The notes under the pieces were generated by a model. The model was given only the letters and a program-made list of their open reading frames with translations, did no database searches and was not told where the DNA came from. 64,000 nt of DNA, from assembly GCA_949126835.1 (NCBI GenBank), contig OX421494.1, positions 3,789,201-3,853,200 on the forward strand, in the 5' to 3' direction. Source of the DNA: Anisus vortex (taxonomy: Eukaryota; Mollusca; Gastropoda; Planorbidae). Of this stretch, positions 1-11,510 are shown piece by piece (the stretch's first letter is position 1; every line of letters starts with the position of its first letter). Position numbers and translations under genes: made by a program.

Positions 1-67
1 ACTGAATGAATTAGAAATCCTAATTTGGCACATTGTTAATTTGTTATCAAAAGAGTGCCAGCCCCTG
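1..67 (+). mobile_element. 3' end of a hAT-type MITE (family A)
   Basis: The segment starts inside the element with ctgaatgaattagaaatcc and ends in gtgccagcccctg, a decayed form of the family's terminus (ttgccgacccctg). The same internal block and terminus recur in the copies at 15885, 42094, 55070 and 56882. The left part lies outside the window, so no target duplication can be read. Confidence 0.6.
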
Positions 68-84
68 TAATAAACCGCCCCGAC

Positions 85-480
85 GTAAGACGGCCTACAC
101 ATATAACAATATAAGACGGCCTACACATATAACAATATTTATATAAGACGGCCTACACATATAACAATATAAGACGGCATACACATATAACAATATAAGA
201 CGGCCTACACATATAACAATATATGACGTCCTACACATATAACAATATAAGACGGCCTACACATATAACAATATAAGACGGCCTACACATATAACAATAT
301 AAGACGGCCTACACATATAACAATGTAAGACGGCCTACACATATAACAATATAAGACGGCCTACACATATAACAATATAAGACGGCCTACACATATAACA
401 ATATAAGACGGCCTACACATATAACAATGTAAGACGGCCTACACATATAACAATATAAGACGGCCTACACATATAACAAT
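85..480. repeat. 26-bp tandem repeat, about 15 copies
   Basis: The unit is gacggcctacacatataaca plus aatata, repeated with only a few substitutions (cggcat for cggcct, gtaaga for ataaga) and one 6-bp extension near copy 2. It lies in the intron just upstream of the coding exon at 551. High copy identity suggests recent amplification. Confidence 0.95.
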
Positions 481-550
481 ACTGAGCATGCAAACTCGGG
501 GACTATATAATACATGCATGTAAATATATTATTCCACGAATCCTCCACAG

Positions 551-796
551 AGTCGAGACATTCTATCCAGAACCAAACAAGCCAGAGATGCGCTAAGAAA
601 CGACAACGAAAGGCTGCGGCAGAACAGCGGGTTGCTAGGCAACGAGCCGCTGCTGCGAGACTTCGAGGCACAGAAAGATGAAGCCACCGTCCTACTGAGT
701 CAGATCGAGAAGCTCAAAATGAGGCACGCGGAAATGACCCTGAACTGCAACCAGGTCAGGCAGAAGATTGACCAGGTGAAAACTGCCCAAGAGTAA
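551..796 (+). CDS. Terminal coding exon of a CCDC96/CCDC113-like coiled-coil protein
   Basis: A splice acceptor (cctccacag at 542-550) is followed by 81 codons and a TAA at 794-796, with no interruption. The peptide is charged and heptad-like throughout. It contains the run NSGLLGNEPLLRDFEAQKDE at about residues 25-44, then IEKLKMRHAEMTLNCNQVRQ at about 52-71. As I recall the family, an N-x-x-LR...GLL...LLRDFE...LK-RHA order is typical of the C-terminal coiled coil shared by CCDC96 (CFAP184) and CCDC113 (Pfam, formerly DUF4201). These are ciliary axoneme proteins associated with the modification of motile cilia. GC content and codon use differ sharply from the AT-rich flanks. Upstream exons lie off the left end. 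The family call rests on memory of the motif and could be another coiled-coil protein; that the exon is coding is much safer. Confidence 0.7.
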   Translation, partial: SRDILSRTKQARDALRNDNERLRQNSGLLGNEPLLRDFEAQKDEATVLLSQIEKLKMRHAEMTLNCNQVRQKIDQVKTAQE

Positions 797-891
797 CAAC
801 AACCGCAGTTTGGGCTTAAATGATTAATGTATCTGCAATTTTGTATTATAAATACTTTATTATTATAAATATTTTATGAACCTCTTCAAGT

Positions 892-897
892 AATAAA
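892..897 (+). promoter_or_regulatory. Poly(A) signal for the coiled-coil gene
   Basis: AATAAA lies 96 bp after the stop codon of the exon at 551-796, in T-rich sequence. It is the nearest canonical signal and would give a short 3' UTR. Confidence 0.55.
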
Positions 898-1486
898 CTT
901 GATATCAAATACTTGCAAGTAATGTTTTGTTGTTTATTTATGACATTTTCATAGTGGAAGTGACCGCGAAATGTAGTCTCTGTTTGATGTGTACTTAATG
1001 TAGCCAACGCGTGTGTGTGTGTCGTCTGCATCTGAACTCTGAACTGCTGATCTTCATTTACACGGCTGAGTCACACACCTTCACTTACCTATAAGATTTA
1101 TAAAACCTTTTAAAAAAAAAAGGTAAAATACGAATTATCCAAGACTTTAAAAATATTTTTTAAACATTTATTTCTTATTCCATACTTCTAAAACAAATAA
1201 TCTATTGGTAATGGTATGAATGTATAAATTTTGTATGTGACGTAAATTGCCAAATTTTACTTTTTTTTTTTCTCTTGTTTGTTCGGCATTCATTAACAGG
1301 AAGTCTTCTCCCTGTGCAAATAAACAAAATGGTTTAGGTCATTGTTTTTACACAAATGAAGACTTGTGGCAGAAGTTAAAACAGGAAACCCATCAGCCAA
1401 TAGATAGCTAGACGGAAATGGTGATAGATTGGCCACTCGTTCAGAAAGCCAACTGAAGACATCACGAGACAAGCACCCCAAACTCC
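898..1486. other. AT-rich intergenic sequence
   Basis: No splice-bounded open frame or recognisable repeat is seen. Poly(A) and poly(T) runs lie near 1112 and 1260. Confidence 0.5.
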
Positions 1487-1790
1487 AATGGAACCAACAG
1501 AGCCAAAGAAAGAAAAGATGGCATGCCTAAGACAACGTGGAGAAGATCGTGCGAAGAAGAAATTAAGCAGTGCGGCATGGGATGAACTAAAGAACAGAGT
1601 GCTATTGAAGACTAGTTGCTTGAAGCAGTGCGGCATGGGATGAACTAAAGAACAGAGTGCTATTGAAGACTAGTTGCTTGAAGCAGTGCGGCATGGGATG
1701 AACTAAAGAGTGCTATTAGAGACTAGTTGCTTGAGGCCATTTGCTCCACAAGAAATGCAAGGAAATAAATTATACCTTGAGTATCAAAGG
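1487..1790 (+). mobile_element. Decayed 3' end of an RTE/jockey-like LINE with an internal triplication
   Basis: A broken reading frame gives MPKTTWRRSCEEEIKQCGMG and ends LLEAICSTRNARK before TAA at 1766-1768. This is the usual C-terminal tail of non-LTR reverse transcriptases (GRPK-x-TWRRS...W...LC), as in the better copy at 41260-41937. In-frame stops make it a pseudogene. A 58-bp segment starting aagcagtgcggcatgggatg occurs three times at 1565, 1623 and 1681; the third copy has a deletion. Confidence 0.7.
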
Positions 1791-2067
1791 TCCGTTTCGG
1801 GGGCAATAAACTATTTTTTAATACGTAGGCTACAGCTCCAATTATAATTAACATTTTTAGGTGTTGTATATCGCAGGTTCCTACTTTTGCAGGTTTTACA
1901 CAATTCTGGAAGTTCGCCAGATTTGTACCTATGATACACTCACCAAACTAATGTTAGTTAAAGTCCCTCTGTGTTTGTATGGGGGGGGGGGCTGATGTTC
2001 ACTGCAGATTGGGCCTACTATTTAGGAAGCAAATGAATTGCAAAGCAACCGAAAAATAAAGGCACTA
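1791..2067. other. AT-rich sequence with a poly-G run
   Basis: No gene is seen. A run of ten or more G begins at 1981. Confidence 0.5.
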
Positions 2068-2113
2068 GCCCAGCGGGTACACAACGTCATATCGACCGGG
2101 GGGGGGGGGGGGG
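2068..2113 (+). mobile_element. Left half of a palindromic MITE (family B) ending in poly-G
   Basis: The sequence cagcgggtacacaacgtcat followed by atcgaccgg matches the left arm of the 110-bp palindromic element at 36284-36393. The right arm is missing and is replaced by a G run of about 16 bases. Confidence 0.55.
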
Positions 2114-2696
2114 TCTCCACGTAGATAGGACGTGATGTGCCCAATTAAGCACCTTAGGACTACGACTTAATCCAATTCTAAGATTAGGGTAATAAAGAAC
2201 TCACCCTTAACTTTAATACAGATAAACAGAAAAAAAGCCTATTGAAATAGATTTTGTTTCAACGTTTCAACTATACACTTCGAAATCAACATTTTATAAT
2301 GACCCCGCCCTCACCCTGTCTGCCCCCCCAACCCCGCCCCCCACCCCTTACACCTTTATGTTTTTTTGTTCTTTTGTCAATTTTGTTATTTTCTAAATTC
2401 AAAAGCGCCGCACTACGTCACACATACTTTATTACTTTATAATTATGTGGGGCGTTTTGTGAGTGTGTGGGTACCACTAAGCCACCTTTATTATATACGG
2501 GCCGCACGGTTCATTAAATGGCTTTCCGGGAAAACACAGTTTCAAAAGCAAAAAATATAGCCTACCGTATATTTATTATGACCATATGCGCAGTGTAAAT
2601 GTTGTGTTGCTTAGCTGTACCCATGGTTAGGCTAATTTACGAAACAAAAGCATCAAAAGTTTAAACGTAGCTAGATCGATAAATTGCATACGAGGT

Positions 2697-2806
2697 AGAC
2701 TGCATTAGACTGCATTAGACTGCATTAGACTGCATTAGACTGCATTAGACTGCATTAGACTGCATTAGACTGCATTAGACTGCATTAGACTGCATTAGAC
2801 TGCATT
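2697..2806. repeat. 10-bp tandem repeat, 11 copies
   Basis: The unit gactgcatta is repeated without visible change. Period 10 matches one DNA helical turn. Confidence 0.95.
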
Positions 2807-3325
2807 GTTTGTTTCAACACAGCATTACAACAAAATGCGGTTATCATACATGAATAAAAACATATCATGGAATCTCCATGTCGAAGGCGTTATAAAAAGA
2901 AAACTTAAGCAAAATCACAATACTGGAATAAGAGCATTCGATTAATAATGCTATCCATAAAGGAATTAATATAATATATTTAAAATATATCTTGTATAAT
3001 AAAATATATAGTATAGTAAAATATCAGTCTTGTAAAAAAAATATTAATACATAGCACATTAACCCTTACAGTCCCGGGCGCGTATATAGCGGAACTGAAG
3101 GCAGCATAGATAGAAGTAGGTCGGTACGGGAAGGGTTAAATTAAAATCAAACTTATTACAGCCCACGCATCTATTTCAAATATTCCGAAAGAGATAATGG
3201 CTAGAAGGGCTGGGCTTTGCATTGATGCCAATTTCTGCCGTTGTTTACACACAAAGTGGAGGCAGATTTTTAGTTCAGATAGAATAAAGTATTCCCATCA
3301 GATCGATTTGATATATAGGGCCTGT
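2807..3325. other. AT-rich unassigned sequence
   Basis: No coding signal or clear repeat is seen. Confidence 0.5.
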
Positions 3326-3560
3326 GACGCAGCCCTCACAAGTTTCTGTGGCCAGGGCCTAGTAGGGGATTCTTTTTCCATTACAATGCCCAGCCGCTTC
3401 CAACTAATGTCAGGTACCCATCAGAGCTGGGTAGTCTCAGAGAAACACTCCAGATCCGGGTTACAAATCCTAGCCTTCACCAGGATTGCGCAGTTCGCTC
3501 TAATCCTCACGTTACTTCATTTTCAGGCAACCCATTACATGCCCGAATGCCACAGTGACA
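3326..3560 (-). mobile_element. Degenerate tRNA-headed SINE (family 1)
   Basis: The blocks gtttctgtggccagggccta, acaatgcccagccgc, caggtacccatcagagctgg and ttcaccaggatt appear in the order of the reverse complement of the full copy at 7511-7790. The tRNA-like head is badly eroded. The apparent 127-residue open frame on the plus strand over this stretch is incidental. Confidence 0.7.
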
Positions 3561-3920
3561 AAGAACATATTCACATATAAATTACCCCTTTATTTAAAGG
3601 GCAGTGACCGAAGTTGAATCACACTAGACCGGTTCTTCGCATTTGACCGAGTTTCAATTCTGCATAACACCATAGCAGTATTTAGGGGGGGGGGGGATTT
3701 ATCTTTCAGAGATCAGAGATAAACTTTTAATGTAATGTTTGTTAAATTTTTATTTCTCTTTTAAGTTCCCACCACCTCTCCCCAATAAACACACTTTAGC
3801 AAAAAAAAATTATTACTTTGAAGGTGTGCATTCAAAGAGTTCGTTATCCTAGGCCTGCTTCTAAAATTCACGTGTGATCTGACGTGCAATGAGAAGTTGT
3901 TTGATTTATTTAATCCAGAT

Positions 3921-4031
3921 AAACCTACCACGTGGTTTTAACTGGGAAAAAAACGTAGAAACCACGAAAAAAACGTAGAATCAACGTATTTGCCCCGTCG
4001 ATACGACGTGGTGTTCCCGATGAGCTATTTT
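3921..4031. mobile_element. Eroded palindromic MITE (family B)
   Basis: It contains accacgtgg, ggaaaaaaacgtagaaacca and ccccgtcgatacgacgtggt, matching the arms of the element at 36284. The centre has an extra aaaaaacgtag block and the outer ends are worn. Confidence 0.55.
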
Positions 4032-4767
4032 AAACCACTTTTTTTGTTTCATGCATGATCTCTCCAGAGATTTCGTTGTATTAAAGATTTTGAACCAGAG
4101 CTTTTCAGAAATGCAGTTTAATGATCTGTCGCTGAGTCTTAAAAATTGATGTGTTTATTTTTTTATGTGTGCCAGTTTTTTTTTTAAATAACAGCCTACG
4201 AGTTTACATAAATGAAGATTAATATCGTATATAGATCTAAATAAAAGCGTTAGTTCTTTTCAAATGTAACGCATAGTGGGTTTTTTTTAATGTAGTGTTT
4301 ATATGCATATGTCAATGCAAATGTTTATTAAATAGAGAGTGAATGCCCTTGGTAATCAAGCAACATTAGCAGACGATCAATAAAGCAGAAAATGGTTTGT
4401 GAAAACAACATACTAAATTCTAAATACCCATCAAGATTTGATACATTTTTAGTTTCTTTTTTTTTAAAACTATACCGTACATTTAAGGCTAGTTTAAACT
4501 TATAGGGCCTACGTGCACAGTAGATCTGACCAATGTAATATTAAAATAATATACAATCTTTTCCAACAAAATTAGCCTTGCTAGAATCGAGCTACCCTAG
4601 CCCTAACCCAATGAGTCTACTAATGACCACCTAATGTTTAACTTCATATTTTAATTACATTTTGAATGATTTTGTGTTATATATTATCAATTATATTGAA
4701 TCTTAAGGGGGGGGGGGGTAAAAATGTCCTGCACGGTGCTACCTATAATATAGAACACTTATCTTAT
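4032..4767. other. AT-rich unassigned sequence
   Basis: No gene is seen. There is a poly-G run near 4707-4718. Confidence 0.5.
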
Positions 4768-4985
4768 ATATTACAGACGATCTTTCTTTAGAAGATTATT
4801 GCGTCCTACGTTCATCAGTGGTCCGAGTCTAGTCTTGCATTTTTATTTTTTCAAATGATGTTAACTTACTGGTTTTCCTGGTTTGTTCAGGCAAACCATG
4901 CCATGCCCGAACCCCACTCAGGACGCCTTTGTTCTCGCATAAGGGATAAGAAAAGTGTTTCTGTTCTTAAGTTTATCTGAGCATT
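4768..4985 (-). mobile_element. Jockey/CR1-like LINE 3' end (family L)
   Basis: Read in reverse, it carries the block encoding the RT C-terminus (…SG-x-RAWNGLP…, here frameshifted) followed by the family 3' end, whose plus-strand form here is acagacgatctttctttag then attgcgtcctacg. Parallel copies lie at 10775, 54785, 56561 and 60719. It is 5'-truncated and not coding. Confidence 0.65.
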
Positions 4986-6742
4986 GCAACCCTTCTCCCA
5001 ATTATCCCCCCCCCTCCCCACCAAACAAAAAAAAAACATTACGGTTGCGTAACGCCCTCTCCAACCATCTGAAGTTGTTTTTTTATTACAATAAATAATA
5101 TAGCAATACTAAGAATTTGAGCCCTCTCCCTACTTATTGTAGATTTTAAATAAATGGCAGCATAAAGATATTCCAAGAAAGTTTTACGGATTTCTTTTAT
5201 GGTGAGGAAGGGGATAGGGAAAGGCTCATCCCAAGCCCCCACCCCGCCCCTTAATGTCGTATAATCTAAATCGTCACAGATCACTACTTTCTGTAAGTTT
5301 TAGTGTGTGTGTACCTTTCTACTCCGTTCATGTATTTATTCCAGTTTTACAATACAGTTTCTTGTATTTTCGGTCTTTGTTCCACTCCATCAACCCCACC
5401 CTCGTTCTCCCTACACTTCAATTAACATTTCCATTTATCCTGCACCCCCACCCCCTTTTGCTACGCCCTATATTCCTAGTAAATCTTTGTTTCATTTTTC
5501 TTGGAATTCGCCTTGTCTTGACAATACAACGAATGTATCCGACCGTAAAATTGTTGCGGCTATCAGTAGCGTAAGGGTCCGTTGGCTTTAAAAAGAATAA
5601 ATGAACTATTTCGGCCCTTACAAAAACAACAACTGACGGGCATTCAGACATTCAGACAAAGTAAACCGAAGGAATTGGAACGATCCAGGCGTCTAAAATG
5701 TACGACTTAGCCCGATACTGGAGAACCTTACTTTGAATCTTACTTAGCCTATCTTTCAATCTGCCAGCCCCCACCCTCTCTCCCTCCCTCATGTATCCCT
5801 CCCTTTTTCAGCTATGCTCAATGTTTGCCCGTTACGCAATAAACTTCTATAGCCCAGAGAAGGCAAAGTTTCTGTGTACATAACACAATTATTCGAGCCT
5901 TTGCAAATATTTCCAAGAAATAAAGTTCAGTCCCCCATAAGTTCAAGGTGTTTGACCGACTAGTTATGTAATTCACAAGATAGCAGGCTTTGTCCTATTT
6001 TATGTTGTTGTTTTTTGTTGTTGTTGTTGTTGTTGTTTTGTTGGTGTCTTATTTGGAAGACAGAATGTAAAGACATAATTTCAGAAGACAATGCCTGCTG
6101 CTGAGGTCAGAAAACTAATCAAGAATTCGCCATGCTATTCAGTCAAGGGTTGTTCATTAAATAATATATCAACAAATTGTATGGTCAATGTGACCGCCTC
6201 CACTTGTCAACAACAGCTGACAGATTTTTGAGGGCTCTCATAAAATTATGTGAACCATTTACCACATCTTCTGCCTTATGCATTTTTCTTGACATCTGAA
6301 TAAAGAAAAAAAAAAGTGTATATATAAAAGAAAACTCTTATCACAGTTTTGAATTATTATTTAACATAGTTTTTTTTTTAAATATACAACAAGTTTAAAT
6401 TATGACTCTTAATAATTAGCTGTTGTTTAAAGTTCATTATAATTATAATACGAAACACTGTTGACCAACTCCCCCCCCCCTCCCTATTTTTTTTTAAAGG
6501 CAACAAAACAGTCGCCTGTCAATAAAAGTTATTTGGATGAAATATGTAACAAACGAACCCTTTCATACAAAATGTTGACTGTAATGAAACATATTATTTG
6601 CTATGCAAAGTTTTATTTCTTGGAAACTATTGATTCTCACAAGGTCGGGTAGGCGATTGGTCCTTAAAAATGAATCGTGCTCTTGCTCTTGTTAGAGATC
6701 ATGAGTGAAATAGTAAGTGAGACTATAAGTGATATAATAAAC
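4986..6742. other. AT-rich unassigned sequence with simple repeats
   Basis: It holds pyrimidine-rich C/T stretches (5390-5470, 5760-5810), a (TTG)n run near 6004-6040 and a poly-C run at 6470-6483. Open frames here are short and of biased composition. No gene is supported. Confidence 0.5.
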
Positions 6743-7262
6743 GAGATACTAAGTGAAGTCATAATTGACACAATAAGTTACATGATAATTGAGATAGGCT
6801 TACCAAGTGAGATATTTAGTGAAACAATACGTTAGACTATAAAGGAGATACTAAGTGAAGTCATAATTGACACATTAAGTTACATGATAATTGAGATAGG
6901 CTTACCAAGTGAGATATTTAGTGAAACAATACGTTAGACTATAAACGAGATACTAAGTGAAGTTATAATTGACACATTAAGTTACATGATAATTGAGATA
7001 GGCTTACCAAGTGAGATATTTAGTGAAACGATACTTTAGACTATAAAGGAGATACTAAGTGAAGTCATAATTGACACATTAAGTTATATGATAATTGAGA
7101 TAGGCTTACCAAGTGAGATATTTAGTGAAACAATACGTTAGACTATAAACGAGATACTAAGTGAAGTCATAATTGACACATTAAGTTACATGATAATTGA
7201 GATAGGCTTACCAAGTGAGATATTTAGTGAAACAATAAGTTAGACTATAAAGGAGATACTAT
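6743..7262. repeat. 102-bp higher-order tandem repeat, five copies
   Basis: The landmark gagatactaagtgaag or its near form starts at 6743, 6845, 6947, 7049, 7151 and 7253, exactly 102 bp apart. Each unit is built from shorter related pieces (aagtgagat, ataattgag, tagtgaaac). The flank at 6695-6742 holds diverged versions of the same pieces, so a short ancestral repeat seems to have been re-amplified as a 102-bp unit. Confidence 0.95.
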
Positions 7263-7510
7263 TTAAGAAACTAAATGAGAAACAAAGGGCAATGTTACAT
7301 TTTGCTTAATTAAAATAACAGTTTATTCATCCAGAGAATAATTTCAAACTGATCCATGGCCGAATAGATTCATTAGTAATCGTTCTGATCTCGTTTCTAA
7401 TTACACCACACTGCACTCATTTCTAATAAGTTAAATAAGCTTTCATTTCACATTTCAACGTTTCGTTTTTAATTTTTGGTAAAGATCGGTTAAGTTACCT
7501 GCCCCTTCCA

Positions 7511-7790
7511 CAGGGTACGGTGGCCGAGCGGCAACGCGTTCGACTGGTTTACCGAAGGTCCTGGGTTCGAATCCTGGTGAAGGCTTGGATAGGCTATTTC
7601 CCCTGGACTCGAGGGTGTCCCAGAGTCTACCCAGATCTGATGGATACCTGACCTTAGTTGGGGTAAAGTAAAGGCGGCTGGGCATTGTGCTGGCCACACA
7701 TCCCCTAGTATGTCGTGGCCACAGAAACTGGTAAACGCTGCTTCACCGGCCCTACGGATCAATTCGGTCCGACGGGATACTTTACTTTAC
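7511..7790 (+). mobile_element. Full-length tRNA-headed SINE (family 1) with 16-bp target duplication
   Basis: The head has an RNA polymerase III A-box-like tggccgagcgg and B-box ggttcgaatcc, spaced as in a tRNA. The body holds gatggatacctgaccttagt and ggctgggcattgtgctggcc, and the tail is actttactttac. The 16-bp direct repeat ttacctgccccttcca flanks it at 7495-7510 and 7791-7806, fixing both ends. It is the reference for the copies at 3326, 19487, 22635, 23990, 36934 and 57508. It is not a functional tRNA gene. Confidence 0.92.
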
Positions 7791-7806
7791 TTACCTGCCC
7801 CTTCCA

Positions 7807-8833
7807 GCTGTGTATCTTTTTCATGTTTATATTTATTTACTTATTTTTCGTAGTCAGTGTTTGTGTGAGGTTGTTTATAACACAACTGTGTGTGCATGTG
7901 TTTTTAAAACGTAATATTCACTTTAGGCTATAAGCCTTTCATTTGATTTTTTGTCTTCCATGCACCCATTTTTATTCTTTATTTAAACATAAATAAAACT
8001 TTAATGAAAGGTAGCTTTAAAAAAAAATACGATTGATATTTATTCAACAAAAAAATAAATCAAAATCTGGGTTTTTCAAGCCATTTTTTTTCCACCCTAA
8101 GATTACGCATAGTATATATATTTATATAGTTGATTACATAAACACTTTAGTTTCAGAGCAAACACACGTCACTGAATCAACACACGCCGTGAAACCGAAT
8201 CCTGAGCTTAATGTTTTAATTAGGTTACCATTTTCAGTGTGTGTGGTCTCATGTGAGTGTGTGTTGTCATAGCATTGACATTGGGTCGACTCAACCTCTC
8301 TTAACTCTTAGATTATTATTTTTTTTGTTTTTTGTTTGTTTATGAATCTGATATATGTCAAAGCCACGAACCAGCGACCAGACCAGTGCTTGGAAATACT
8401 TAGAACTATTTAGTCAGGTTTTGAATACATTTCATTTTTATTGACTTCGAATTCATGGGAAATAATCCATTTAATTTAACCACAAAACAGGGGAGGGCAA
8501 TCCCAACAACGTGAACGTAATTTTCCCTTTCTATTTATTTATCTAATCAGCTATCTGTCTATATCCATATGCCTATTTATCTAACGTTTTGTCGATCTAT
8601 TGATTCATCCATCTATATATCTATCCATCTATATATTATATATCTATCCATCAGTCTGATCGTTGATCTGTCGTCCCTAGATATCTACCTAACTATTTGT
8701 ATTAGATCCTCATAAAAAACTTTTGCCCCTTTGTGTATCCGTCTGAGTATTTATTTTTCAACAGAGATAACTTAACTCAATCCAAATCTTGATTTACCAG
8801 TTTGAGCCTGCCTGTAGACATTGAGACAAGACT
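7807..8833. other. AT-rich unassigned sequence
   Basis: No gene is seen. Degenerate (ATCT)n lies at about 8540-8660. Confidence 0.5.
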
Positions 8834-9447
8834 ACAGTGTGTAGTATTTTACTCTAGTATGATTGTTACAGTGTGTAATATTATACTCTAGTATGATTAT
8901 TAAAGTCTGTAGTATTATACTCTAGTATGATTGTTACAGTCTGTAGTATTATACTCTAGTAAGATTGTTACAGTCTGTAGTATTATACTCTAGTAAGATT
9001 GTTGCAGTCTGTAGTATTATACTCTAGTATGATTGTTACAGTCTGTAGTATTATACTCTAGTAAGATTGTTACAGTCTGTAGTATTATGCTCTAGTAAGA
9101 TTGTTACAGTCTGTAGTATTATACTCAAGTAAGATTGTTACAGTATGTAGTATTATGCTCTAGTAAGATTGTTACAGTATGTAGTATTATGCTCTAGTAA
9201 GATTGTTACAGTCTGTAGTATTATACTCAAGTAAGATTGTTACAGTATGTAGTATTATGCTCTAGTAAGATTGTTACAGTCTGTAGTATTATGCTCTAGT
9301 AAGATTGTTACAGTCTGTAGTATTATACTCTAGTATGATTGTTACAGTCTGTAGTATTATACTCTAGTATGATTGTTACAGTCTGTAGTATTATACTCTA
9401 GTAAGATTGTTATAGTCTGTAGTATTATGCTCTAGTAAGATTGTTAC
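8834..9447. repeat. 34-bp tandem repeat, about 18 copies
   Basis: The unit is acagtctgtagtattatact plus ctagtaagattgtt. Variants (gt/ct after acagt, actct/gctct, taaga/tatga) are intermixed, suggesting repeated exchange within the array. Confidence 0.95.
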
Positions 9448-10774
9448 ATTTTTGTTTAAAATACCTCGTGATCCTGTATCATCAACAACCAAAAAGGGCC
9501 CCCCTACCCCCCCCCTTCCCCCGCAGCCTCGGTGTCATTCTAAGAAATACCGTTTAGTTGTTTTATCTGGTTTGCCATTACTGTCCTTATATGGATTTGT
9601 ATACAGACTTTGTATAGACTTCATGTCATGGCGCCAGACAACGCCCAACATAAACAATCAAATTTGACATGTACGTGGAATCAACAATCAACAACTCAAA
9701 CAGTATATTATAGCACAGCCTGAATTCTAATGTGCTTGGTAGCCTTGAGCTTTTGATGTTTTTCTGTTGACGAAGCAAAAACAACCACGTCGACGCTGAT
9801 GTAGATCTCTATAATATTTTCTTTCTTATGTGTCATATAAGCCCCCCCCCTCCTTTTTTTATACCAGAAGATTATTGCGCACTACGCTTATCCGTTTGTC
9901 TAAGTCTGGTCTTGCATTTTGATAACCGATGGTTTACAAAATAAAATGTTTAGACTATATAATATATTTAGAAAACACTTTATAGACATTTTCTTTTACA
10001 CTGCGTCGTTTACGATTCTTTGACAACCATAGAACAAGGCCAAAAGGAAAAAAAAGAGTTTATTCCAACCAAAGACTATAATGAGATGGACGGCTTGCTC
10101 TATTTTTAGAGCTACTTGTTGTTTTTTTCCCCGTGCGCAGACCATAACTCTGTCTTCAATGGCTTTAACTTCCTTAAAGGTTCCCGCTGCGTACAACTTT
10201 CGATTTTAATCTTAATTTTCTATTGAGAAAACCATAACGAATTACTAAACCGGAAGTCTAGAGGACTTAGTGTGATCGGAAATTATGTGTTTCCGTGAAA
10301 CTAAGTGTTTCAAGTCATCAAATAGCAGAAATACTAAAGCAAGCAGTCCATCTTATTATAGTCCTTGGTTCCAACGAGAAACAATTTTGCCTATTTCCTG
10401 TGTTTTCTCAAATTTGAAGTTTAAAACAATTATTTCGCATAATAAATAGCTTAATTTTTATTGAGTATTGTTCCCTTTCTGAAAATGCCAATTTTTTTAA
10501 TTGTTATTATACGATATTTATTTTCCAGAAAAGAATATAACCTTTAACTGGAATATATGAATATAAAAAAAAGTAATCCTTCTACCTAACTGCACACATG
10601 AAACAGTAAATCGATTTTTCATTGAATGCCCCAAACTAGCCAAACATGCATAATTGTCTGATTTAACCTATAGGCCCCTATTATTAAAAAAATAATCCAA
10701 CCCTTTCTTGTGCAACACAGAACAAGTACAAAAACACATCAATATCTTTGGCTTAGAAAGCATGAGAGCAATCC
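9448..10774. other. AT-rich sequence with one LINE scrap
   Basis: A short family-L LINE fragment in reverse orientation lies at 9866-9925 (agaagattattgcgcactac). The rest shows no gene. Confidence 0.5.
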
Positions 10775-11140
10775 GATGCGCAGACTTGTTGTCGAAGAAT
10801 AGTCAAATCACTAAACCTAGAAACACTAGAGGACAGAAGGGCAAAGAGTAAAGTAATTTAGAGATACAACCCAATAAAAAACTGTTGCAATGCTCAAATA
10901 AAACATAAGGACAAAAACACTTTCCTTATCGCTTATACGAGAACAAACGCATTTAAGTACTATTTTTTCCCGAGTGGCATTCGGGCATGGAATGGGTTAC
11001 CTGAACAAACCAGGAAAAATAGTAACATAATAACATAATTTAAAACATTAATAAAGACTAGACTCGGACCACAGATGAGCGTAGGACGCAATAATGTTCT
11101 TCATAGAAGGAGCGTCTGTAATATATAAGATAGGATAATA
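10775..11140 (+). mobile_element. Jockey/CR1-like LINE 3' end (family L), forward copy
   Basis: Conceptual translation gives RIVKSLNLETLEDRRAKSKV, then after frame breaks YYFFPSGIRAWNGLPEQTRK. These are the RRxxxL and SFFP-x-x-I-x-x-WN-x-LP blocks found at the C-terminus of jockey/CR1-type reverse transcriptases. The 3' end reads ggagcgtctgtaatatataa gataggataa. It is 5'-truncated with stops, hence a dead copy. The tail matches the SINE at 37470-37634. Confidence 0.8.
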
Positions 11141-11461
11141 AGAATGTACGAGAATATATTCAAACATAAACCCTCACATAACACCTGGTAACTACAGCCA
11201 AGAAACATCAGCTTTCGTGCAACATTCGAAGATGATAATATGGATTCCCCGATAACACTTGTGTCTTTTCTAATATTTAATAAGACGAAAGTGTTTGTTA
11301 GCGTCTTGTATGTGTGCGTGTAAGTATGGTTTGTGTACATGTGTGCTGCATGCATGTGTTTACTCATGAGATTGGTCAGACTCTACAGACCAGCGCTGCG
11401 CAGAATTTTCGATGTGTAGAAGCTGCTACACACCCCAAACCATTGGCTATTATTAACAGTT
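11141..11461. other. Unassigned sequence
   Basis: No gene or repeat is recognised. Confidence 0.45.
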
Positions 11462-11510
11462 TTTGATGATGGTGATGATGGTGATGATGGTGATGGTGGT
11501 GATGATGCAG
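11462..11510. repeat. (GAT)/(GGT) trinucleotide repeat
   Basis: It alternates gatgatggt units. On the minus strand it reads as a run of His codons in an unsupported short frame. Confidence 0.9.

Noticed and set aside
3197..3580. 127-codon plus-strand frame
   Set aside because: It is the antisense of a degenerate SINE family 1 copy.
7515..7580. Possible tRNA gene with A and B boxes
   Set aside because: The acceptor stem is not closed. The sequence continues into a SINE body bounded by a target duplication, and degenerate copies occur elsewhere.
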